A DNA stretch of 64,000 bases. It comes from Gloeopeniophorella convolvens (lineage: Eukaryota > Basidiomycota > Agaricomycetes > Russulales). Shown here one piece after another: positions 26,477 through 37,372 of the stretch; the stretch's first letter is position 1; each line of letters begins with the position of its first letter. The notes under the pieces are model-generated. The model was not told the DNA's origin. It searched no databases and saw only the letters and a list, made by a program, of their open reading frames with translations. The stretch covers positions 310,001 to 374,000 of the forward strand of contig WTXD01000019.1 in assembly GCA_022496205.1 (NCBI GenBank). Reading direction: 5' to 3'. Position numbers and translations under genes: made by a program.

Positions 26477-26692
26477 CGGTGAATATTGATATTGAGCGCG
26501 GGTTATGCAAGGCGATAGAGGACGTTGTCAGTGCGCGCTGCTTGGGTCGTTGTCGAGTCGAGTTGTTTGTAGGATCTTTTCTAAAGTTTTATGACGTAAT
26601 ATTTTGTGACCGAAAGAGGCAGTTGGGGTGCCACGCTCAGCCACCGCCTGTCTCTTTGTGCTCCCGCTCGTTCCGACGCAGCAGGCAGACAA

Positions 26693-29600
26693 ATGTCTCC
26701 TCCTCGGCGTCGCCGTCTCGCTCTCGCTGCTGGGTTGGTCGTGGGTCTTGTCGCTGGCGCTGCTGCCCAGCCTGCTGTACCACGATTTAGCGACTGCTTT
26801 TCGGGCAATGCCTCCCTCAAACTGAACATCTCCACCGTATACGCCCAAGTCACCACCTCCGACTCTCTCGGCCGCCACCTCAACCTCACCGTCCTCGGCA
26901 CCTCGCCACAGGTTATCCAGGGCACCGCCAACGGCAGCTCCGACTTGGGTGCGCGCTCATCTTTTTCTTGTGCTGTGCTCCACCCGCTGAGGCTCCCCGC
27001 CCAGCTACCCTCTTTGCGACCACAGAGATACTCACCTTCAACATCCGCAACAACAACTCGTACTTCTGCTCTACCCTCCGCCCCCCTTCGCCCCTCCCCG
27101 CTTCCGACAACACCTCGGGCCTCTACTGCCCCATCCCCGCCGGGCCCTTCGCCTTTTCGTCCTATGCCCACCTCGGCTCCAGCCGCGAGCTCACCACCCT
27201 CCAGACCCGCCTCCGCGCCGTCGACCCCTTCAGCAACGAGCTCCTCTGCGTCGACATCGCCACCACCCCGCTCGACCCCGGCGCCGTCTCCTCCGTCTAC
27301 GGCCACGCCCGCCTCGTCTTCTGGACCACCATCGCCCTCGCCGCCGCCTACTGGCTCATCGTCGCCGCCGCCCGTTTCGCCTCTGCCTGGTCGCGCCGCG
27401 CGGGATGGGCAGGCCGCGGTTTCTGGTCCCGCATCGAGAACACCGGCTTTGTCGTCGCGAGCGCCGTCAGTGGCGAGGGCCTCTCCAAGTCCCCCGCGCT
27501 CATCCGCTTCGGTGCGTGCCGCGCGCCCTGCTCGTGCCCCTCCGGCGCGCGTCCTGATATAGCCCCTTGCCCAGTCACGCCATCCATGCGCGACGTGTTC
27601 TTCCACACGCAATGGTGCGCCGCGATCGCGATGGTCGCCGTGCAGTGGCCCGAGTTTATCTGTAAGCACCGCTGCTCGCCCGTCTCTCGGCCCCGCGCAG
27701 CCGTCTGATCCCCAGATTCTAATAATAAAAAAAGACCCGCTTCTCACGCAGACGGCGTGGGCGACGCTCTCCTTCAGTGCGTGTGGATGTTCCCGTTATC
27801 GCCGCGCGGCCGCGCTAATCTTGGGCCTGGTGCAGATGTCACGCTGGCCCAGGGGGGCGATAGCGCTGCGAAGCACTGGGACCCCGTCGCCGCGCCCCCG
27901 TTCGCGCCCCCGGCCGAGTTTGCGGACCAGCTGAGCGACCCGAGCGCGCCGATCTTTGTCAACGCGAGCGTGCCAAACACGCTCTTCACCCTGCCGCCCG
28001 ACGCCAAGTCCGGGCTGTCGTCGTTCGCGTACGCCGTGGGCCTGCGGCCGCAGGACCTGTTTGGCGTCTGCCTGGTGCTCTTCCTTGGTATCATCGCGGG
28101 GACGATCGTCTTGAGCGTCCTGGTGTGGGCGCTCGACTCGTTCGTGACCTGGATCGTGTCGACCTATTTTGGGAGCCAGGGCGCGCAGTTCGGCACGCGG
28201 AGCCCACGCTACTCGGCCACGGGCAAGGACGTTTTGGACGGCGTGGCGGGCGGGCCGGGAGCGGACGAGGACCGCTCCCACTCGTCGCACTTTTTGTTTC
28301 GGTCGTCGCGGTTCCCGCAGAGCGCGCGCCGCGGGTGGATCAGGCTGCGCCTCGACATGAGTTCGTTCCACGTCAGCGTGCTGCAGGGCAACCTCGTCCG
28401 CATCCTCATGCTCTTCCACCTGCCCGTCACGATCTTCTCGTGCTACCAGTTGACGCTCGGGCGGCCCGCGGCGTCCGTCGTGTCCATCGCGCTCGCCGCG
28501 CTGTCCTTTGCCGCGTTCTCGGTCGTCATCCCCGTGCTGCTCGTCGTGCGCCTGTTCATGACGTCGACGAGCAAGCTGTACGACGAGACGTGGACGCTGC
28601 TCGCGCTCGGCCCGCTCTACAACCACTACCGCCACGGCTCGCAGTTGTTCGCGTGCCTGTTCTTTGCGACGAACCTCGCGCACGGGCTCGCCATCGGCTG
28701 CGGGCAGCGCAGCGGCATCGCGCAGGCGGTTGTCATCCTCGTCGTCGAGGTCGTCTCGGCGCTCGTCACGAGCGTGTGGCTCCCGTGGGGCCACGGCGCG
28801 AGCATGGGCCTCATCAGCTTCCTCTTCTGCGTCGCGCGCATCGTCGTCGCCGTCCTGCTCGTCATCCTCACGCCCACGGTGCGTCCTCCTCCTACCCGTG
28901 TCATTCACTCGGGACTGACGCGGCGTGCAGGTGTCGATCGGCAGCGAGGCAGGCCAGTGGGTCGCCTATGTGATCCTCCTCATCCTCGCGCTCGTCTACC
29001 TCGCGTTCGCGCTGCTCCTCGCGTGCAAGTTCCTCGAGGGCCTCACGCGCATCCTCGGCGGCGTCGGCTTTGACCGCAGCCGGCACACCGTCGACAGCGG
29101 GCTCATCGGCGTATGCAGCCTCCTCGGGTGCTGCGGCTCGTCGCGCCGGCGCGCCCCGCGCTCGCGCTCACGCGCAGACTCCACCCTCCCCTCCGGCGCC
29201 GCCAGCGGCTCGCAGGCGACGCTCGGGCTCAGCATACGCAAGGGCTCCGGCACCGGCACCGGCAGCGCGAGCGGCTCCGCGCCGCCGTCCGTGTTCCGCC
29301 CCGAGCACGCGCTCCGGCCGTACCGCGAGGAAAACGACGACGACACGGGGTACATCATGGGCGCGTGGCGCCCGTTCCCGCGCCCCGGGTACGCGCCGGT
29401 CGCCTCCGCCGACGCGCCGCCCGCGCCGTCGCCCACCCACGCGCAGACGGGCTTCTCGCGCGTCGGCGGCGGCCGGGCGCACTTTGATGCGCCGTATGCG
29501 ATTGCGGCGGCCGCGGCTGCTGCTGCGCAGGCGGAGGCCGGGAGCGGGAGCGGGAGCGCGGCGGGGTCCCGGCGGAGCTCGACGCACGCGCCCCCGGCGC

Positions 29601-30148
29601 CCGCGCACGCGTCTGCGCCGTCGCTCGCGCTCGCGCCCGCGTCCGCGGAGCGCACGGGCCTCCCGCCGGGCGCGGCGCCGCCGCACGTGCGGCGCAAGTC
29701 GCAGACGGCGATCATCGAGCACCTCCCGCCGTCGCCCGCCGCGCCCGCCGCCTCGCCCAACCCTGCACCGTCGTCGTTCCGGCGGCACTCGACGCTGCTC
29801 GACGTGGCGAGTCCCGTGTCAGACGAGGAGGAGGGCCAGCAGCTGCAGCCGAGGAGGAGGCATTGGTTCCAGCTGCGCAGGCCGCGGCGGCATAGTGCGG
29901 GGGACGAGAGCGCGCTGGCGGGGGATGATGCGCCGGTGGCGCCGGCGCCGGCGCCCGAGGAGGAGGGCGGGCAGGGGCGGTCGTTTGTGGTGGTGCGCAA
30001 GCGGCAGTCGGCGCAGATGCTTGGCGCGAGTGCGAGCGGGAGCGGGAGCGGGAGCGGGAGTGGCGAGGCGGTGGGCGGCGGTGGCGAGGTGGCGACGCCG
30101 GCGCGGTCGTTCGTCGTGCTGCGCGGGAAGGACAACCCGCCTGCGTGA
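26693..30148 (+). CDS. TRP-like/Flc-type polytopic membrane protein with long disordered tail
   Basis: Large membrane protein, best compared with the fungal TRP-like/Flc family (ML-like luminal domain followed by a multi-span channel-like domain); I am unsure of the exact subfamily. Exons 26693-26948, 27005-27511, 27575-27661, 27735-27776, 27836-28878, 28931-30148 give 1050 aa. Residues 1-24 are a signal peptide (LALAAGLVVGLVAGAAA). An N-glycosylation-rich luminal domain follows. Hydrophobic segments include LVFWTTIALAAAYWLIVAA, FGVCLVLFLGIIAGTIVL, SVVSIALAALSFAAFSVVI and VAYVILLILALVYLAFALLL. The final ~350 residues are low-complexity Ser/Gly/Ala/Pro, including SGSGSGSGSG. The 42-nt fourth exon is fixed by frame: only an acceptor inside an A-run (27728-27734) restores it. 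Confidence 0.78.
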
Positions 30149-30450
30149 CGCGCCCGCTACACACACACACACACCAAACATTCTTATTTCTTTCGCTGTT
30201 GTTGTTTAGCTGTTTACGCCGCATCTGCTCGCACGTACTTACTCGCATTGGATATGGTAGATATCACGACACGGACTCTGATCTCAGACGCGGACTCGGA
30301 CTCGGACTCTCACAGGATCGATACACTCTCGCCTTAACGAATGCGAAATGCCAGATGTCCTGTTTGCTCCACGTGCGTGCGCAACGCACAACGACGCGCT
30401 GTAAGTTACCACACACGCATGCATACACACTGTCCACAGCCACCGCCCGC
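30149..30450. other. Convergent spacer with simple repeats
   Basis: 302 nt between two 3' ends. Contains an (AC)8 tract at 30159-30174 and three CGGACT units at 30291-30308. No gene seen. Confidence 0.6.
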
Positions 30451-33319
30451 TCACGCGACGCCCCCCGCCCCGCCGACCCACACCACGCGCCAGTCCGCGC
30501 CGCCGCGCCGCACCCACCCGTACGTGCCCTGCTCGGCCGCCATCATCCCCGCGAGCTCGTCCGACGCGACGCTGTCGACCGACGCGACGCTGCGCGAGCG
30601 CTGCAGCCCGCCCGGCGCAGCGCCAAACGCGCGGTGCCAGTGCCCACCGGCACACAGCAGCCCCGTCTCGCCGACGTCCGCATCCGCGCGCACGACGGGC
30701 GCCGCGCCGTCCCGCGCGAGCGGCACCTCGAGCACCTCGAGCCCGGCCTCGCCAAAGGCCGTCAGCTGCAGGACGAGGCCCGCGCTAGGGCTCGCAGGGG
30801 ACGGGGACGGGGACAGGTAGGGGGAGAGGGAGGGGGAGGGGGAGGGCACGTGCAGGACGCGCGCGGCGAGCGCGGCGGGCGCGCTGCGCCATGTGAGCGT
30901 GCGCAGTGGCGGCGCGGCGGCGAGCACGGCGGGCAGCGGCGCGGGGAGGACGTGCGTCGTGCGCGCGCGCGTGAGGAGGTACACCGCGGCGCCCCACCCC
31001 GCGCGCGCGCGCGCCTCGGGCGGCAGCTCGACGCGCACGGGCGGCGCCCACGCGCGCGCGCCGGCGCCGGCGCCGCTGAAGCCGTCGAACGACGCGCGGG
31101 AGCGGCGCGCAGAGCCGGACCCGTACCCGTACCCGTACCCGGACGGCGCGAGCGCGGCCGCGGACTCGTCGTAGAGCGCGACCTCGCCGACGGCGGCGTC
31201 CGCGAGGCGGATGAGCCCCGCCTTCTTGTCGAAGCCGACGAAGAGCGCGAGCGTCGGGTCGAGCCCGACCGTCGGCGGCGGGAGCAGCGAGGTGTGCCGC
31301 GCGCGCGGGGGCGTGCGTGCGTGCGCGGCGGAGGAGGGCGAGAGTAGGCGCGTGCCGCTTGCGTCGGACGCGCTGCGCGCGAGCGGCTCGGGGAGGCTCT
31401 GGTGCACGAACGTGACGCTGCGCGGGGGCAGCGGCGTGTAGAACTCCTGCGCGCGGCGTGAGCGTGCGCGCCGGGCAGGGGACGCCCGGACGCACCTTGA
31501 CGAAGCGGAACGCGCGCTCGCCCTTGGGCGACTCGTACAGCAGCACGGCGGCCTTGACGGCGACGGCGAGCAGCGCGGCGCGCCCGCGGTGGCAGAGCGC
31601 GTAGGAGAGGACGGGCGCGTGCAGCAGGCGCGAGCCGGGCGCGGCGAGCGGGACGTAGTCCGTCGCCCAGCGCAGCGGGAGGTCCTCGACGAGGTCCCAG
31701 CCCGCGTCGGGCGACTGCGACTCGGGCGAGCCGCGGTTCGGGGAGAGCGCCGTGGCGGGGAAGGACGCGGGCGGGGGCTCGGGCGGCGCGGGGGCCGGCG
31801 CGGCGTCGAGCATGAGCGACTTGAGCCCGCGCGCGAGCGAGCCGCTCGACTTGTGTTTCTTGGACTGCGTCTGCTGCGGGTGCCAGTTGGGCGGGCGGCG
31901 CATGTCGAGCGGGCGGGCGCCCTGCTGCGGGGGTGAGTGCGTGCTACTGCTGCTGCTGCGGGTGGGGAGGTGCGACGCACCCGCTGCGCGACGGCCCACT
32001 TGGCGAGGCTGATCAGGCTCGAGAGGTTGTACATGCGCAGGGTGCGGTGCGTCTCTTGGTCGCGGCAGTTGTCGGGGTCCGTGCCGGCGAGGACGAGGAC
32101 GACGCCCTGGGGCGTGCTCTCGCCGACGTCCTCGACCTCGAGGAGGGACATTTGGAACACCCTGCGCACGGGTCAGTGGCTCGCGTACGCGGCAACTTGG
32201 CAGGTGCGCGCGCACGCACCCCTCGCCCGTCCAGATCGCGTGCGCCTGGGCCTCTGCGGGCCCGAGGGTGCGCAGCCCGGTATCGGACCACTCCTGCGGG
32301 AACATGTTGAGCACGGACAGCCCGTCGTCGTGGCCGATGAGCAGGAGGCGGTCGCCGAGGAGAGGCAGGAGGGCGCGGATGGGGGCGGTGGTGTGCGGGA
32401 GGAAGCGCGAGCCGAACTGGTTGAGTCCGAGGTGGGCGGGCTCGAGCGGCTCGCCGGGCATAGGCTGCGAGGGGTCGAACTCGAATTGCTCGTCGGGCTC
32501 GATGGGCGGGCTCGGGAGGACATCAAAGTCGGTCTGGAGCTGTAGCGTCGGCAGGGCGAGGTGTGGGCGCGAGGAGGAAGAGGAGGCGGAGGCGAAGGAC
32601 GGGCCCGCCTGCGGCGCGCCTGGTATTGACTGAGCGGGCCACTCGCTATGAACGAACGGGTCGCCGGGGTCGTCTGGCACGGTGTCGCCCCAGCCTCTTT
32701 GGCGCCTGCGCTCCCATTCCTCGGGAGTGACATCGGCGTATCTCTCGGCAGCCCTGTGTGTCGTTGAGGCAACTAATAGAACTGGCGGACAGGAATAGGC
32801 AGACGGACCTCTTTTCTATCCAGCTTCGCCAGCGGCCAAACCTTTTGCAACGAGAATGATAAAGATACTTGCGAGAGGCGAGAGAGGGTGCGTACCTAGA
32901 ATTGGGACCGTGTGTCTGGGCGAGATTGTCGTATGATGGGAGATCGTCTCCGCCGTCGAGGTCCCGTTCCGGAATATCCGGACGTGTGACATGGCAATGG
33001 AGCGAGATGGGCCTCGTGGGGCTCGTCTAGGCTGTGGAGGAGGAAGAGAAAGAGATATGTAAGAGAGAGTGAACACGGAGAGCGTCCGCCGCAATGCACT
33101 GCCCTGCGCAAGGTCGGTCGGCGCAGCCACGTGCGCTCAAAAACACAGCTAGGCACAGCTGAGTAGCTGCTTACTCGCAATTACTCGATCAACCCTCTCT
33201 CAATCACACAGCCGCTCGAGCACAAACAGGACGAACAAGATGGCGGCAGAGACGACTGATGCCAGGGTTCTGATGAGGACGGTCATCGGTCGCCATACGG
33301 ACGCGCTCGTGTTGCGCAT
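30451..33319 (-). CDS. Conserved basidiomycete protein, possible beta-propeller, probable signal anchor
   Basis: Family recognised only as a conserved agaricomycete hypothetical. Well-supported minus-strand exons are 32896 upward (DLDGGDDLPSYDN), 32809-32841 (33 nt, FGRWRSWIEKR), 32220-32753, 31981-32161, 31496-31921 and 30451-31446. Blocks such as PLRWATDYVPLA, LLAVAVKAAVLLYESPKGERAF and TLALFVGFDKKAGLIRLAD alternate like beta-propeller blades, perhaps CNH-type. Low-complexity Ser/Pro and Tyr-Gly repeats are inserted. The 5' end is tentative: an exon 33210-33319 (MRNTSASVW, then hydrophobic SVVSAAILFVLFVLE) joins in frame to an acceptor near 32999, which would give a type II membrane anchor. 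Without it the gene has no ATG in frame. Function unknown. Confidence 0.65.
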
Positions 33320-33820
33320 CGAGGTTGCCCCGTGGTGCGAGTGGCACACGGCGAGCACCGCGGGTGGGATTAAAGACGTTTATCTGCTTGGAGCAGAGAG
33401 GGTTCGCAGCTGTTCGCAGGTTCAACGTAACGTTCGCACGGCACGCTTGCAATCGAGTGAGAGAGTACTGTACACCGCCTCTGCACTCAGCGCTGGCTGT
33501 CCATGCCCATCGCTCGTCGTCGCCCGCATCAGCTAGCGTCCATGTCGCAATTCTCCTCCTTGGAACACTTTCAGCCTCAACCACACAATTACTGTCTCCA
33601 GGGAGAGACCGCGACGGCTTTGTGCAACACGCGCTGCGCACCGGGAGCACGATTGAGCGGACAATGGGAGGGAGAACAGGGAGATTGAGAGCATCTTTAT
33701 CGTGGGACAAGGAGGCGTTGTGCGCTCTGCACAGTGCTGATCCCCTCTTAAGCACTTGCGTCCTCTTGTCCCCCCTCGCGTCCATCTCTCTCTCTCTCTC
33801 TCTCCGCCCGCAACGAGCAC
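33320..33820. promoter_or_regulatory. Divergent promoter and pyrimidine-rich leader of the PKA regulatory gene
   Basis: About 500 nt between the propeller gene (-) and PKA-R (+). A (CT)10 tract (33785-33804) ends 16 nt before the PKA-R ATG, so it is almost certainly in the mRNA leader; CT-rich leaders are frequent in fungal housekeeping genes. No separate gene is recognised. Confidence 0.55.
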
Positions 33821-35363
33821 ATGTCCACCTTTGATACGCTCGTCGCAGACCTCACAAGAGACGTCCAGCGCGTGCAGCCAAAGGACGTCCTCCAGTTCTG
33901 CGCAAACTGGTTCCAGTCCCGCCTCGAGGAGCAGAGGGCCCGCACACGCGACGCCCTCGCCCATCGTCCCTCCCTCGCCTCCAATATCCCTCCTGACCAC
34001 TATCTTGACACCCCCGTCGCACCAAAACCTACCCGCTCCTCTGCATCCCCCTTCACGGACCCGTTCGAGCCCCGCCGCATATCCTTGCAGACCTCCGCCT
34101 CCCAGAGCGCATTTGGCACTCTCAACGTCTCCGGAAACGCCTTGTTCTCCAGCGACGGTATGCCCGACCCCACCACCACCGGCTTTCCCCCTCCCAGCTT
34201 CCGCTTTGACTCGGATCCCAGCCCCGTAGACCCGTACTCGGTCCTCGATCATGTTACCCCCAGCCAGTCCCCTACCCCCGCAGAATACCTCCATCCGCCA
34301 GGCTTCAATGTCATGCAGCGCCGCACCTCCGTCAGCGCCGAACCCATCTCGGTCGACAGCGAGAACCACGAGCCGCTCCCCGTCTACCCCAAAACAGACG
34401 AGCAGCTCCGCCGCATCAAGACGTCCATCAAGGACAACTTTCTTTTCCGCGGTCTCGACGAGGAGCAGGAGACCGGCGTCCTCAACGCCATGCGCGAGAC
34501 CCACGTCACCGCTGGCCACGTCGTTATCCGCGAGGGCGACGTCGGCGATTTCTTTTACGTCGTCGAGGCTGGCCTCCTGCACTGCTACAAACTCATCCCG
34601 CAGCCGCCCGTCCGCCACCCGTGGGGGTCCGACCACCCGCCCCCGGACGCGGAGGAGGACCCAGAGTTCGGCAAGCTCGTGCAAAAGTGCACCCCCGCCA
34701 CCTCCTTTGGCGAGCTCGCGCTCATGTACGGCCACCCGCGCGCCGCGTCCGTCGTCGCGATCGAGCCCTCGACGCTCTGGTGCCTCGACCGCATCACGTT
34801 CCGCACGATCATCCTCAACGCCGCGCACCGCCGGCGCACGATGTACGAGCACTTCCTCTCGACCGTCCCGCTGCTCGCGTCGCTCTCGCCGACCGAGCGC
34901 AGCAAGATCGCCGACGCGCTCGTCAGCGCCGCGTACGAGGACGGCGACGCCGTCGTGCGCCAGGGCGAAATAGGCGACACGTTCTTCTTCGTCGAGGAGG
35001 GCGAGGCGGAGGTGACCAAGACGCACGACGGCGACGGCGACGACGGGACGCGCGAGATCGTCGTCGGCCACCTCACGCGCGGAGATTACTTTGGCGGTGC
35101 GCGCCCCGTCCCGCTTGCGCCGCGCGTGCTGACTTCTCCCGCGCTCCACAGAGCTCTCGCTTCTCCGGCTTGCGCCGCGCGCGGCGACGGTCAGCGCGGT
35201 GCGCCGCCCGCCGGGGTCCGCGCTGCCCGGGCTCAAGGTCGCCGAGCTCGACGCGCAGGCGTTCACGCGCCTGCTAGGTCCGCTGCGCGAGATTATGGAG
35301 CGCAACGCGGGCACGTACGGGGGCTACGGCAGCCCACACCACAGCCCGTTCGGGCACAAGTGA
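33821..35363 (+). CDS. cAMP-dependent protein kinase regulatory subunit
   Basis: Regulatory subunit of PKA (BCY1/PKAR type): holds the catalytic subunit inactive until cAMP binds. Exons 33821-35096 and 35152-35363 give 495 aa. An N-terminal dimerisation/docking region is followed by a Ser/Pro-rich linker. The inhibitory site RRTSVSAE has a phosphorylatable Ser in the pseudosubstrate position, so this is a type II-like subunit. Two cyclic-nucleotide domains follow. The phosphate-binding cassettes are FGELALMYGHPRAASVVA (A) and YFGELSLLRLAPRAATV (B, split by the intron), each with the essential Glu and Arg. The C-terminus ends in a Gly/Tyr/His-rich tail. Confidence 0.95.
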
Positions 35364-35729
35364 GCTGCGCCTTTGTGTTGTCGCTGTGTTTTTTTTTGTG
35401 TTTTTTTGGTGGCTGGCTGGCAGTGAGTGAAATGATAAATCATGTGATGTTGTAATGCTCGATGATCGCGCGCGTGAAGATGCAGGGATCTCTGATCGCC
35501 GGTGACTGGTGGCACGTTGCAGGGCTCCAAGCTCCAAGCTCCACAGGTTGCGATGTCGACCAGCTTGCCGGTGGAGTGGGAATCTGCCCTCCCGCTCCTT
35601 TCCACCGCGCTCTCTTTTTTTCTTTCTTTCTCTTCAACCCCATGGCCGACTGAGTGTCTGCCCTGCTCTCTGATTGTGTCGTCTCGTCTCGAAACCCTTC
35701 CGCTCCTTCCCTCCCCGACTGCGACCGCC
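35364..35729. other. Intergenic, promoter of the Ser/Thr-rich membrane protein
   Basis: 366 nt between two plus-strand genes. T-rich run near 35391-35407 probably belongs to the PKA-R 3' UTR. No gene seen. Confidence 0.45.
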
Positions 35730-37038
35730 ATGTCCCCCCAGTGCTACCCACCCCGCCGCCGGCGCGTTTGATCAGGAGGCAGGGCCTCCTCGGCGGTCGT
35801 GAGTGCCACGCGCACCCTACGCCGTGTCCCGCACCATTCTGACCTGACCCGACCCGCGCGACAGTGTTCCCGTCCGATACGTGAGTCCCGCTCCTTCGCC
35901 CGCGCCGCGGCGCACTGACGCTGCGGATGAAGGCCGAGCGCGCATGCCAGCAGCAGCGCCACGGATGGTGGTGATGGCGGCGGCCTGCTCGGGACCATCC
36001 TGGGCCCCGTCACCAGCGCGCTGTTCCCGCCTCTGTCTGCGCTCTCCCCCTCGAGCACGTCGGCGGGGTCTCTGACGCCCACGTCCTCCTCTAGCCCGAC
36101 CTCCAGCCCGACGAGATCGTCGACGTCGTCGACGACGTCTACCAGCTCCACCTCGTACGTCGCGCGCTCGGTATGTGTCCGGTGTGCTGATTGGTTCCAG
36201 AAGCGATACCACCACCTCGACTACTACTACCTCCTCGACCACCTCCTCAACCTCCTCTACCACCTCCTCAACCTCCTCTACCACCACCTCAACCCCCTCC
36301 AGCGTCTCCCCTTCCGACACCCCGACCCCAAGCCCGACCCCGCTCGTCACCACCTCCGGCACAACCGTCATCACCCTGACCTCGCACCTCTCCACACCCT
36401 CCGCCCCCGCAACTCACGCCGCCGTGCCCTTCCTGCACAACACGCCCGCCGAGGCGGCCGTCTTCACCATCGCGGGCGTCCTCGCGCTCCTGCTCCTCTT
36501 CCTCGCGGGCACCGCCGCGCTGCGCCGCCGCGCGCGCGCGCGCCTGCACACCGAGGCGGTCGACTTTGCGCCGTTCGTGCCGATCGGCGACGAGGAGAAG
36601 CGCGGGGAGTCCATGGAGGCGCTCGCGCTGCGCCGGAGCGGGAGCTCGAGCTCGGGGGGAGCGGGTATAAGCGCGGGACACCTGTACGGCGCGAACGTGC
36701 AGGCGTACTACGCGCCGCCGCCGCCTCAGCATGCGTACCGCGGGCCGTCGCCTGCTCCGCCCATGCTGCAGGCACCACCGCTTGCACGCGTGCGCACGCC
36801 GGCCGGCGGCGGCGGCGGCGTGGGACGCGCGGCGCCGCCGCTGCCTGATCTGCGTGCGCCGTCGCCGATGCAGATGGCCGATCCGTTTGCGCGCGCGGCG
36901 TCGCCCTCGATGTTGCCCGATCCGTTCGCGGGCAGCGAGGAGCGCGGGGACGCGAAGGCGCGCACTCAGGTGCTCAAGGTAGGCCTTGCGCTGCGCTGTT
37001 CGTGCTGAGCTGATTGTGTGCAGGTCGTCAATGGGTGA
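35730..37038 (+). CDS. Ser/Thr-rich single-pass membrane protein
   Basis: Unnamed protein with the layout of a fungal surface sensor or mucin. Proposed exons 35730-35740, 35776-35798, 35865-35880 (16 nt), 35951-36154, 36201-36978, 37024-37038 give 348 aa. After a short N-terminus (GLLGGLFPSDTSS) comes ~120 residues of Ser/Thr/Pro, a likely O-mannosylated ectodomain. One hydrophobic span follows (AAVFTIAGVLALLLLFLAG), then RRRARAR as stop-transfer, then a Pro/Gly-rich cytoplasmic tail with several Pro-Ser-Pro sites. There is no classical signal peptide, and the first intron as drawn is only 35 nt, so the first two exons are the weak part. The remaining introns are convincing. Confidence 0.65.
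36211..36300 (+). repeat. Degenerate ACC/TCC/TCA codon repeat, Ser-Thr tract
   Basis: Tandem units of ACCTCCTC and close variants encode a pure Ser/Thr stretch in the membrane protein's ectodomain. Confidence 0.8.
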
Positions 37039-37372
37039 TCCGGTCCGATCCCATTCCGCCCGCCGTGCCGTGCGCACGCAGACCCTGTGCAGGGCCGTCC
37101 GAGGCCAAGCTCCCTCACTCCCCACACGTATTTGTTCGCTTCCTTGCGCCCATACTTACTTACACCCTGTATCATTGCTGCTCGCTCAGCTACTTTGCTG
37201 ACTAGTCTCCGCCGCGCGCGCTGGACACGCGCGGCCGTTGAATGAAAGAAGTTGACTCCACGCTGTTTAGGGATCGCGCCGGGCATGATCTGATTCTGCC
37301 ATTCACAACCTTCGGCTTCCACCGTGTGCTGCTCGGTGCTGCGCACAACGCAGCCCGCCTCCGCGCGCCGCC
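37039..37372. other. Convergent 3' region
   Basis: 334 nt between the Ser/Thr-rich gene (+) and the MFS transporter (-). No gene recognised. Confidence 0.5.

Noticed and set aside
33200..33319. 39-codon transmembrane ORF as an independent small gene
   Set aside because: It joins in frame to the start-less downstream gene, so a first exon is the simpler reading.
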